The translations under genes and the position numbers were made by a program. The notes under the pieces were generated by a model. That model saw only the letters and a program-made list of their open reading frames with translations. It did not search any database and was not told where the DNA came from. Shown in pieces: positions 1 to 9,357 of a DNA stretch of 22,100 nucleotides. Each line of letters begins with the position of its first letter. Position 1 is the stretch's first letter. This DNA is from Larix sibirica (taxonomy: Eukaryota > Streptophyta > Pinopsida > Pinales > Pinaceae): NCBI GenBank assembly GCA_004151065.3, contig NWUY0300001367.1:18113-40212 (forward strand). Direction: 5' to 3'.

Positions 1-169
1 CCCATTTTAGACCTCAAAATTTCTCTAATGGGGGTGAATACCTAACATTAGACCAAAACTCAAGAAAGACCAATGGTTATGTATGCATAGATTATAGACT
101 AGGTACATTGGTTTATCACTTTACAAACTTAGTAATTAGTACAGAAATCCAAGTACAAACAATGACTAG

Positions 170-294
170 AAAGAACTCATCGAAGGTACTATACGTGCTA
201 CCTCATTTGGAGCACAAGAATTGATAGAGACCATTAGTAATGGAGATGATCCAGATGATCTACTTGAATTACATCAGGTAATTATACAAGAGAG
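170..294 (+). other. Possible internal exon or exon relic
   Basis: This is a 41-codon open stretch whose translation looks like real protein: an acidic run GDDPDDLLELHQVI follows FGAQELIETISN. It ends exactly at a canonical plant splice donor, AG|GTAAGT, with GT at 295-296. On the left it is bounded by an in-frame TAG at 167-169, whose AG could itself serve as an acceptor, but the pyrimidine tract before it is poor. I do not recognise the family. No second exon is visible nearby, so it could be a relic, a fragment captured by a transposon, or chance. The composition argues mildly against chance. Confidence 0.3.
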
Positions 295-1161
295 GTAAGT
301 GACATATTTGAAAAGGAATTTTCTATATTGACGTACGTAGATTTTTACATTATTTTTACAATGCATTTACATACGACTCGATCTGTTTTAGTACACAAGT
401 TTAACACTATTGCCCCTTTGTGTGCCCATGTTATATGAAGAATCAAAACTGAAGTGATGAAGTGCTCAACCGATCCATCAAAACTTCTTTTATATAATGG
501 ACTCATCGATTCCAAATTATGTTGGTTAGTGACATTATACTTGATGGCTTTATCTATACGAAGCGAACTTGCACTATATTTTCAAATATTTTTGATCTTA
601 CTATGTCGTTAAGAGAAGTGAGCATTGTCATGGAGCATAGTTGTAGTTGTCTAGAAGTGATGTTTGATATTTGTTAATTACTCTATTTATTCAATAATAC
701 GCAAGAATGCCAATTAGGCACAATGTAAGCCTCTTGTCACTTGCAACATGTTCAAGATACAAAAGCTTGGTTCTTATGTTCAATTAACATATAAGCACAT
801 AATGTTTTCTTCTTAGTGAGCTTACATCATATTCAAATGGTCATCTTTCATGTTTTTGAAGTCTTGGCATTTTAGAAGAAACTCTTTTTTTAGATATAGT
901 GAACTTGACCAAGAGTGCCTGAATGTTGTGCTGTAATTTTAAGCTCCCCTTTAAAAAAATACATACTTTTTGCATCTTTAAAATATATTGTAGTTGGAAT
1001 GTTAAACAATAAAAAAATATAATTGTCAAATAGTTGCAATGCCTATTCTGTTTGCAACTATAATTGTGACCTTACCATTTTCATTATACACAATTGTTTA
1101 AGGTTGAGAGTAATATTTCGTTGTGTTTTGTCTTGAACCAGTTCATCATAGTTGGTAATTT

Positions 1162-1216
1162 TGTCGCCATGTCTTTCATTATGGAAAAAAAACTGTCGCC
1201 ATGTCTTTCATTATGG
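1162..1216. repeat. Short local duplication, 32 bp period
   Basis: A 23-base segment starting TGTCGCCATGTCTTTCATTA occurs at 1162-1184 and again at 1194-1216, separated by an A-rich spacer. It looks like a recent slippage or filler duplication. No function is apparent. Confidence 0.8.
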
Positions 1217-1596
1217 GAAAGAAAACTAAAAATGATTTCTTTATACTTCAATAACTACACAAAACTATATTTCATGTAAACAGTTTGTATGTGCACTTTT
1301 AATTATTCTTCCGTTTCTTTAGTGCCTAACTACACTGAACTAAAAACATTGATTTGCATATGTAGTTGATTGATTATAACATGCCCATAAAAACATGGGT
1401 TAGATATGTATTAGTTTTCAAGTTGTCAACGGTGATTATTATTGAAGTACCAACATGAAAAGAAAGCAACCGAGACATTAGAAGAAACAAAGATAATGAG
1501 AGACAATTGGAAGTATGTTGCTTGTGTGTTTGTGTTCATATCCAAAGAGATAGGAAGAGTTCAAGTTTCAAATCAATACTCTTATTATTAATTCAT

Positions 1597-3374
1597 AGCT
1601 TGTTTTATTTTTTATATTTCAAAACTAGGGTTTTGTTGACTAGGAGACAATGCACATTTTGGATTTATGGGTCAAATATTGGAAATCCTACCCCAAGAGC
1701 ATGTGAATAGCATGGTCACATAAGCATTGCCCAAACAAACTAGCAACAACTTCTGATACTCGAAAATGATGCTTCATTATGTTTTTATGCCCTTGGACAA
1801 ATTTGCCAAGAGTACCTAAATGAGTTCGGGATGTAACTTCCGAATGGACATAAAATGAAAACCGGGACTCGAATTGATGAACTGCCAACTTTGTTGGATT
1901 CCTGGTAGCATATTATAGTTGGGGTACCCCTTACCTATGGGTCCCAAGGCTTAGAGCTTGTTTTTTAGGTTGATTTTGGAAACTAGGGTTTTGCTCAGTA
2001 AGAGGCAATACACATTTTGGACTTATGGAGAGCGTACAAATAATATGGTCATATAGACCTTGGCCAACAAACTTGTAGCAACTTATGGTACTTGAAAATG
2101 TTGCCCTGTTGTGTTTTTATGCCTGAGACAAATTTACCAAGAGTCCTTAAATGAGTTCAAGATGCAATTTGCAACTTAACATAACATGAAAACCAAGACT
2201 CAGATCGATGAACCGTCGACTCCGTTGGATTCAGGACATTGGATTACAATTGGGGTACCCACCACTCGTGGGTCCCAATGCTTGGAGCTTGTTTTATTTG
2301 TTGATTTTGGAAACTAGGGTTTTGCTCAATAAGGGATGATGTACATTTTGGATTTATGGGGCTAATCTCGGAAATCCCGCCTTGATAGAGTGTAGATATC
2401 TGATCACATGGGAATTGCCCAAACAAACTTGCAACAACTTACGATACTATAAAATTATGTTCCATTAAGCTTTTATGCCTTGATACAAATTTTCCAAGAG
2501 TTCCTAAATGAGTTTGAGATGCAACTTGCAACTGGACATAAAACTAAAATTGAGACTCAAATTGATGAACTATCAAATCTGTTGGATTCCTTATAATGGA
2601 TTACAGTTGGGGTACCCCTCACCTGTGGGTCCCAAGGGTTGAGTTTTATTCGTCGATTTTCAAAATTAGGGTTTTACTCAGTAGGAGACAATGCACATTT
2701 TGGATTTATGGGTCCATTATTGGAAATCCTATCTTGAGAAAATGTGGATAAAATGGTCACATAGGCCTTTCCCAAACAAATTTGCAACACTTATGATACT
2801 CAAAAATGTTGCTCCATTATGTTTTTATGCCTTAGGACAAATTTTCCAAGAGTCCCTAAATGACTTTGGGATGCAACTTGCAACTGGACATAAAATAAAA
2901 ATCGGGACTCAGATCGATGAACCATTGATTCCATTGGATTCTTGGTAACATATTATAGTTGGGGTACCCCTCACCCATGGGTTCCAAATCCCACAGATTG
3001 TTTTATTCGTCTATTTTCAAAACTAGGGGTTTGCTCAATAGGAGGTGATGCACATTTTGGATTTATGTGTCCAATCTTGGAAATTCTACCTTAAGAGCAT
3101 GCAAATAACATGGTCACATACGCCTTGCCTAAACAAACTTGTAACACCTTATGGTACTCGAAAATTCTGCTTTGTTATGTTTTTATGCCCTCGGATAAAT
3201 TTTCCAAGAGTCCTTGAATTAGTTCGAGATGCAACTGGCAACTAGACATAAAATGAAAACCGAGACTTGGATCGATGAACCGTCGACTTCGTTGGATTCC
3301 TGGAAATGTTTACAGTTGGGGTACCCCTCACCCATGGGTCATAAGACTTGTAGCTTGTTTTATTCATTGATTTT
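1597..3374. repeat. Tandem array of five ~350 bp monomers
   Basis: Five head-to-tail copies begin near 1597, 1955, 2286, 2642 and 2995, and a sixth start is cut off at 3352-3374. Monomers are 358, 331, 356, 353 and 357 bp. Landmarks recur in order in each: AGCTTGTTTTATT, then ACTAGGGTTTTG, GCACATTTTGGATTTATGG, a GGTCACATA block, GTTTTTATGCC, CCAAGAGT, GATGCAACTTGCAACT, GTTGGATTCC and TTGGGGTACCCC. GGTACC (a KpnI site) occurs once per monomer at 1923, 2254, 2611, 2963 and 3320. Copies differ by many substitutions and small indels, so the array is not freshly amplified. Partial open frames (2691-2948, 3045-3245) are related to each other only because the repeats are. The array stops at the single N at 3375, so its true length may be under-represented. 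The family is not one I can name. Confidence 0.93.
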
Positions 3375-3488
3375 NTACTGATGATGATGTATAAAGAAAG
3401 CTTCCAATGATTTATAGATGTATCATGTATGACGTTTCGATCACGGTATCATGTATGACATTTCAATCATGTATGACGTTTCCACAAG

Positions 3489-4150
3489 TTAACACAACTC
3501 TTTATCAACAACTAGTTGATAGTCAATTTTATTTAACTCACAGTCAACTTGATATTTCCTTTCATGCTAGCGTGGTTTCTTGTTTTTTGCAAGATCCTCA
3601 AGGAAGTCATTGGAAGTTCATATAGAGAATTGTTCATTATATTAAGGGAACCTATCTATTTGGTATAAAATATTGCACCAAAACCAAAAACCCATTGGTC
3701 CATTTCATCGACTCGAATTAGGTTGGGGACAGTGCCGACAAGAAGTCAACATCTAATTATGTGTTTAATCTTGGTTTGGGACCCTTGGTATATCATGTAA
3801 GAATAAAACGGTGGTCTTTATTTCAGTTATAGGAGCTTAATATCATGGTGTAGTTAATGCTAGCACAAAGGTGATATGGGTTTAGCAGCTCTTGGGAGTT
3901 GTTGGCTTTTTCGTTGACACAATGGCTATAATCTTTTGTGATAACCAAAGTGCAATATAGGTTTTCAACAATCCTATTGCACATATCAAGATAAACCATG
4001 TGGATCTTAATGCTCACTACTTACAACAATGGATGTAAGGTTCTACTGTGAAACTTGTCTATTGCAGAACTAATGATCATATGGTTAATATATTTACGAA
4101 GCCTTTACAATTACTTCAGGCTATGCTTGGGCTTCAAGAAGCTGCGATTA
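3489..4150 (+). pseudogene. Copia pol C-terminus (late RT and RNase H), degenerate
   Basis: The plus-strand translation contains the copia landmarks in order: VNTTLYQQLVDSQFYLT, DISFHASVVSCF, SHWKFI, RIVHYIKGT, FIDSN-stop-VGD, KKSTSNYVFNLG, then in shifted frames DNQ, FNNPIAHIKINHVDL, NAHYLQQWM, LVYCRTNDHMVNIFTKPL and a final LGLQEA. In active elements this region ends pol and removes RNA from the RNA/DNA hybrid during reverse transcription. Here it is broken by TAG at 3623-3625 and TAG at 3719-3721 (the usual DWAG tryptophan, so probably TGG to TAG), followed by further stops and frameshifts after about 3800. It cannot make a functional protein. The assignment to copia rather than gypsy rests on the ...HYIKGT / KKSTSNYV / NIFTKPL signature. 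Confidence 0.85.
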
Positions 4151-4203
4151 TGGGGGGGTGTACATAAGTAATTTAACCTCCTAAATATCTAGAGTCATGT
4201 GTT

Positions 4204-4213
4204 GATGAGGGGG
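4204..4213 (+). promoter_or_regulatory. Copia polypurine tract
   Basis: GATGAGGGGG sits immediately before TGTTGGAAC, as plus-strand priming requires in LTR retrotransposons. A second G-run at about 4151-4157 lies upstream but is followed by a less typical LTR start. Confidence 0.65.
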
Positions 4214-4969
4214 TGTTGGAACAATATATACACAATTTAATAATCATTGTAAGAAACAAAAGAAAGAATACATTTTCCCATCTATACTCATTCTAAGCCA
4301 AAATTAAATTGTTTGTACTCTTGAAAGGTCCATTCTCATAAAGCACAACCAGTTTGGTACTACGACCAGAGCCTCTAGTCATCCAAAGCACAACAAGGTT
4401 ATTCGCTTTGGTTAAAATGCAATTGTTGGTAGAGGGAAAGGAAAGAAAGGCAAGTTAGATAGGGACAAAGAAGAACACATAGGTGAAGGTTATAAAGGTA
4501 CTGACAAAGCTATTCATAGATATTATTGCACACTGAACTCCGATATAGGATCAAAGTTTGTCTAGATTGGTTTGAATCACTTAAGGAGCATCCACGTCAT
4601 GAGTTTGAGAGTGTTTAAGAAACCTCCTAATAATGGCGACGATATTCATATATTTAAGAATTAGTCAATCACTGCCATGATATATGAAGCTTATATAAGG
4701 AAGCTTCAACAAGAATTTGGGATTCAAAACAAGTGTTTATGCAGTATTGCCAACATGTAGCGTAGTGAAGAGTAATGAATACTCTATAGGAGACAACGAC
4801 CTCAATCCACTGCTAGGGCCTAGGATGCATTCCCTGAGGTGGACTTCACACAACTAGCAACTAATCACACGACAAACAAATCACTTTTAATAAATTGAAT
4901 TTTAATATGAAAAATTCAAAAAACTATCAAACTACGGTATATTGCAATGAATAGTTAGTTGTCGTATAA
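4214..4969 (+). other. Start of 3' LTR, then unassigned sequence
   Basis: The LTR begins at 4214 with TGTTGGAACAATATATAC, a typical copia TG start. I could not fix its end because the 5' LTR is absent and no clear CA plus target-site duplication stands out. Fragments at about 4600-4770 translate in part (for example MIYEAYIRKLQQEFGIQN) but match nothing I recognise. No gene is called here. The right boundary is the candidate LINE target-site duplication at 4955-4969. Confidence 0.45.
4955..4969. repeat. Candidate LINE target-site duplication, 3' side copy
   Basis: TTAGTTGTCGTATAA, directly beyond the presumed poly(A) remnant, pairs with 11648-11662 at 11 of 15 positions, with only transition differences. 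The match is suggestive, not decisive. Confidence 0.4.
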
Positions 4970-5287
4970 CTCTTTTCACAATGAAAAAGACATACTTTAT
5001 TGAAAAAGTATCAAAGTAATAAACACCAGTTACATATCAGAAACCAAGACAGGCCCAAAACAGGCCAAACGTAGACGAGACCACACCGAGTCTCCCAAAA
5101 TGGAGAGAATAGAATGACCCCAATCACAGGTCAAAAGTGTTACCGGGATATACCAATCCCCCATTAGATATGAAAACACAGAAATAGTTCAAAAGAAAAT
5201 GAAATAATATACATAGATGAAGTTAAAGTAGGACAAAGTCTATCACCGGAAAAAAGAAAAAAAGAACCATCAAACAAAGAAAAGGTT
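4970..5287 (-). other. LINE 3' UTR and tail
   Basis: This follows the ORF2 stop on the minus strand. It contains an AATAAA-type signal at 4996-5001 (minus strand), and about 25 bases further on an A-rich GTGAAAAGAG segment that may be the remnant of a poly(A) tail. No coding frame continues through it; a 105-codon frame at 5164-5481 is an antiparallel-frame shadow of the RNase H end. Confidence 0.6.
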
Positions 5288-5730
5288 CTAGAAACCCCGA
5301 GAGGAGAAGTTGCCCTCCAAAATCTCATAATATATCCTGCCAGCCACAGATCCGAGACCACGACGGGAAAGAGAATCCTCCATAGTGTTATGTTCATGGT
5401 AGATATGGATAACAGATGTCTGAGGACAAAGGCAGATAAGTGACATAGTCTGTTCCAACCAAGATGAAAGAGCCAAGGCATTTATAGATGCTTCAGCATT
5501 AGCCGAGTTCACGATAGTCATCGAGTCGCCTGCAACCCGCTACAAGGAAATCTTAGTTTTATTAGAGAAAAAAAGTGCAAGCCACAACGATAAAATTTCC
5601 CCTTTCGAATTTGTACCATCTCCACCATGAAATCAGAGCTTTATAAGATCCCCATTGGTGAGTTAAATATATACCCAACACTACATTTCTCGGAAGAAGA
5701 TGAGGCAGCACCATCAAATCTAGATTGGTT
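5288..5730 (-). pseudogene. LINE ORF2, C-terminal RNase H, fragmented
   Basis: A plant-LINE type RNase H follows zf-RVT. It starts with SRFDGAASSSSEK (the first catalytic Asp in FDGA) and VGYIFNSPMGIL, then a stop at 5641-5643. Frames then switch through a middle section (about 5562-5640) where the catalytic Glu block is not recognisable. The C-terminus is readable at 5288-5521: NAEASINALALSSWLEQTMS, then HIYHEHNTMEDSLSRRGLGS, the usual final block with the last acidic residue and Leu-Ser-Arg-Arg-Gly-Leu, ending at TAG 5288-5290. In related elements this domain degrades template RNA. At least two frame changes make it non-functional. Confidence 0.8.
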
Positions 5731-6976
5731 TCCAGAATGCAGAAGACGTGGGGGATGTGATAGACGATCAGCCATAGATGTAGCTCCACTCGAAATGCAA
5801 TCATACTCGGAATAGAGAGTGCGAACCCAAATTTCCACCCTACCAGCTTCCATAGCAATATTATCAAAAATAAGTATATTCCTGGACCTCCAGATCGTCC
5901 AAAATAGTAGACAGGCCAACACCCCTAGCTTTTTGTCAAAATTACAAATACCTTGGAACCATAACTGGAAAGAAGATTGACAATCAAATAAAAAGGGAGC
6001 AAAAGGATCCCCCAAAAACCTACAAATTGACACAGTAAAAGGGCACATTACAAATAAATGGACCGGTGTTTCGGCATCCTGGAGACAAAGTGGACAAATT
6101 CCAGGACCAGAGAAACCCCTCCTTTGCAGATTGGGCCAGATCAAGATCTTCTCCGACAACATCGGCCATATAAAATTTGCACAGTAGGAGGAATGCTCCA
6201 CTTCCATACTTGCACATGCCACCACTTACTAGTGAAAGTATTATTAGAGCAAAGTGCCAAATATTCCTGCTTTGTTGAGACCGTGCCATCAGCAGTATTC
6301 CACATCCACAGGAGACAGTCATCCCCAACCCCGATCTTGATATTAGCATGGTATAGATCTAGGATAAAAGCATTCCACTCAGCCACTAAAGAACCTACCA
6401 ATCCCAACTGTGACGCATTCAGCCAAGTATTGAATGTAGACGATGGCACCTTCACAGCTAGAATGTGATAGAGAGAATAAATACCTTTGCATCTGAGATG
6501 GTGTAATAGAAAGAGAAACAGAGTAAAGGTTTTTGGCCCACCCACCATGGGATCAACACCGATGAGAATGTTGTGGCCATCACGAGGAACCCATTCAATC
6601 CAATCGGCAACCACCTTATACGATGAGAGGAGACCTTCCCAAATATTTGAAATACCCTTTTGTGATCGAAGTCCAGATCTGATCCATTGTACACGGGTTA
6701 ATTTACCAAAATATTTATCTTTAATTATATCACCCCAGACACAGTCTGCTGTTAACACGTGCCACAAAATTTTTGCCAATAATGCAGAAGAGAATTTGTA
6801 GATGTTCTTTAATGACCAACCTCCCTATGCATATAGACGGGCCAGAGTATTCCAATCCACTAAGTGAATTTCTGATGTCCATTCCCCACCCAGATAAAGT
6901 GATGTATCAGTTTATGAATACTGGTAAGTATGGTTTTTGGTATTTTACACAGTGAAAACCAATATACACCCAAATT
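5641..6976 (-). pseudogene. LINE ORF2, post-RT connector and zf-RVT, fragmented
   Basis: The C-terminal part of ORF2 continues after the RT in pieces. From 6976 to about 6830 the RT frame reads LGVYWFSLCKIPKTIL and HHFIWVGNG, with TAG at 6860-6862. A frameshift near 6830 leads to GGWSLKNIYKFSSALLAKIL and then TADCVWGDIIKDKYF and the WEGLLSSY connector, ending in KWWHVQVWKWSIPPTVQI. A second frameshift near 6175 leads to the zf-RVT segment FIWPMLSEKILIWPNLQRRG and CPLCLQDAETPVHLFVMCPF, where the Cys-x2-Cys and His...Cys ligands are intact. LLFWTIWRSRNILIFDN follows and leads into RNase H. Domain order and spacing match plant L1 ORF2 proteins. Each piece is open only locally. Confidence 0.87.
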
Positions 6977-8611
6977 CTATAGGACAAACTTCACAAGTAC
7001 CAGATGGCCACCTCTCGAGAGCCATCTCCAATCTGCCAGTTTATATCCATTGGGCTTAAGGAAATAGCCGAGGTAGAAGGTACCTTCATTAAGTTCACCA
7101 ACAGGGAATGGCATAATAGATGTTATTTCAAGAAGATCCCTACCCTCCAGATTATTCTTCAGTAATTTAGATTTATTTTCGTTGACCAGCATACCAGAAT
7201 ATTTACAAAAATGATGTAATATATTCCACATATGACCCCATTTCACAACATCTGTAAGACCAAAAAGCATTATGTCATCAACAAAAAATTGATGTGTGAT
7301 GGAAATGTGGGGAGATACCTGGATACCGGATAACATCGACACGTCTTTTGCTTTATGAATCATCCGACTCAACCCTTCGATCACAATCAAAAAGAGTAGT
7401 GGGGAGAGTGGACATCCCTGGCACAATCCCCTCGTGCATGGAAAAAATTCCGTAGGACATCCATTTATTAGAATGGAGTAACTGACTAACGATATACAGG
7501 AAAAGATCCATTTCATAGCTCCCCATGGTATGCCAATCTGGACCAGAGTGAGTCGAAGAAAAGACCAATTAACATCATCATATGCCCGTGTGAGATCCAG
7601 CTGCATAATCAAACCTGGTAACTTTTTAGTTTTAATACTATGCATCACTTCCGGGGCCATCCCGACCGCATCAAGGATCTGCCTTCCATCTAGAAACCCA
7701 TATTGCTCCAATGAGAGTCCCTGGGAAAGAGCAGGTTTGATCCTAGATGCAATAATTTTTGCGATGATCTTATATACTAGATTGCATAATGAAATCGGCC
7801 TGAAGTCCAGAAAGGTCGAGGGGTTGGAAACCTTTGGAATAAGAGTTACAAAAGTAGTGTTTAGGGTCCTCGCCACCTGCCCCGTCAGGAAGGTTTCTTC
7901 CACCATCTCAAGTATATCAGGACCCATTATGTCGAAAAATTTCAAGAAAAGTTTCGTGGTCCAGCTGTTTGGACCCGGACTTTTATCTTTAGCAAATCCT
8001 TTTAATACTGCATGTATCTCTATCAATGTAATAGGAAGCATGAGCTCATTACCTTCCTGATCTGATAAAATCCGTGGGTAGTCTTTAATGATCCCAATTT
8101 GTTCCACAAGTGTGGTGTGACCAGGATCACTATAATATTCTTTGAATTGGTTGATGGCTTCCATATTCAAATCCACAGGATCATAAATAGTAACCCCAGA
8201 CCGGCCTCTCAATTGGCAGATAGAGTTATTAACACGCCGATTATTAGCAAATCGCTGGAAAAAATTTGTATTTTTGTCTCCCAATGAGACCCATAGGGCC
8301 CTACTTTTTAACCGTTGGGATGCTTTAGCTTGGTTCTGCAGTGTTAAAAGATGACTCTCTAGCTCCATCAATGTTACCCGAGCCACATCTGAAAGAGGTC
8401 CAGCCATGTGAGCCTCACTTAGTGCCTTGATTTGAGTCTCAATATCCATAGTAGCCAACCAATCCAACTTTTTGTATGACTGCACCCAATCTTTGACCAC
8501 CCCCTTTAAATGACTTAACTTCCATATTAATCGTTGGCTGGCCAAAGAGTTCCCCACAGACCCTACATTATACCATTCAGAGCGCAGCAACCTGCAGAAA
8601 TCATCAATCTA
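6977..8611 (-). pseudogene. LINE ORF2, reverse transcriptase domain
   Basis: This is the longest intact frame in the window (537 codons from about 8590). It carries the linker KSRALWVSLGDKNTNFF and FANNRRVNNSI, then the RT blocks KDKSPGPNSWTTKLF, VTLIPKVSNPS, FRPISLCNLVYKIIAKIIA, EQYGFLDGRQILDAV, QLDLTRAYDDVNW (motif A Asp), GLCQGCPLSPLLFLIVIEGL (motif B) and HQFFVDDIMLFG (motif C, both catalytic Asp present), then LVNENKSKL. The catalytic aspartates are all intact. At the C-terminal end, KLADW runs directly into RWLSRGGHLVLVKFVL. Related elements have roughly 20 more residues between these blocks, so an internal deletion of about 60 bp near 7030 is likely (inference from the family). The frame ends at TAG 6977-6979. 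Confidence 0.93.
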
Positions 8612-9357
8612 TAATAAACTATGATTGAATTTGAAGGGGTATGGATTTTTGATTCCACAACATCCACCTCCAACAAAATAGGTTGATGATCAGATAGCAT
8701 GGACATGACCGTCCATGTTCTAAATTTTTGCCACCAAAGAGTAAGTTTATCGGCAATCATATATCTGTCCAAACGTTTTGAGATCATCCCATCATATTTA
8801 CGGCCATTGCACCATGTTGGACCCATGGGAAGTGGTTGAAAATCAATCAAACCAAGCTCGGCCAAGAAATCCAAAAAATGGGTGTTCAGTGGATCAATCC
8901 TAGCGCCCACACCCCAAGTTTCAGCATATGAGAGTGTGATATTAAAGTCACCTGCCAATATCAAATTTTCACAGTTTAAGAGATCCCCGGATTTGGCAGA
9001 GTCCCATAAATGTAACCGATCAGCATAGGGGGTATAAATATTTATAAAATTTACCACCTCAAAGAAGCCACGTATATACCCCTCCAGGAGTATTCCCAAA
9101 TCCGTAGAAAATGCAGACAAATGAAATATTTTGGGGTCCCAAGCCAACAATAGGCCCCCAAACAAGCCATCAGCATCACTCGAGCAAATAACCCAATCCT
9201 TTCTAATACTATTAAAAAATAAGAGAGCCTTCACCGCCGACACCATGGTCTCCTAAAGAAATATCATATCAGGTTTTAGTGAGTCCAGTATACCTTTGAG
9301 GGCCAATCTTTTTTGAGGGCCCCCAATCCCTCTAATGTTTAGTGAGAAAAGGATCAT
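8563..9357 (-). pseudogene. LINE ORF2, APE-like endonuclease domain
   Basis: ORF2 starts at ATG 9355-9357 with MILFSLNIRGIGGPQKRLAL, the normal start of plant LINE ORF2. The domain nicks target DNA for target-primed reverse transcription. The visible motifs are LNIRG (Asn motif), the FL-stop-ETM segment with the metal-binding Glu, NIYTPY, the LAGDFN active-site block, RLDRYM and the SDHQPILLE histidine block. The usual Gln before the catalytic Glu is a TAG at 9253-9255, so translation would stop after about 34 residues. After the SDH motif the frame changes near 8635-8642, at a CCCC run; the shifted frame reads PFKFNHSLL, as expected of the family, and then meets TAG at 8609-8611. Catalytic residues are otherwise preserved, so the decay is probably later than insertion. 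Confidence 0.9.

Larger units (their letters stand above)
1..1596. other. AT-rich stretch without a confident gene
   Basis: No long open frame, RNA gene or recognisable transposon domain is visible. The stretch is AT-rich, and stop codons are dense in all frames. Two small items inside it are listed separately: an exon-like open stretch at 170-294 and a 32 bp local duplication near 1162-1216. Short ATG-started frames such as 1094-1279 have low-complexity composition and no motif, so they are not called. Confidence 0.6.
3376..4213 (+). mobile_element. Ty1/copia retrotransposon, broken 3' internal region
   Basis: This is the 3' part of a copia element on the plus strand: the end of the reverse transcriptase region, RNase H, a polypurine tract at 4204-4213 (GATGAGGGGG), and then an LTR-like TGTTGGAAC start at 4214. 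Everything upstream of the late RT region is missing; the copy begins directly after the N that ends the tandem array. A triple repeat of an ATCATGTATGACGTTTC-like 17-mer lies at 3422-3438, 3448-3464 and 3466-3482, just before the recognisable coding part. An inactive truncated copy is the only sensible reading. Confidence 0.82.

Noticed and set aside
1597-3374. CRISPR-like array or telomere-type repeat (TAGGGTTTTG in every monomer)
   Set aside because: Monomers are about 350 bp and diverged throughout, with no short repeat/unique spacer pattern. The telomere-like motif occurs once per monomer and not in tandem.
4375-4800. Possible gene fragment downstream of the copia LTR
   Set aside because: Open pieces are under 30 codons with stops between them and have no recognisable motif.
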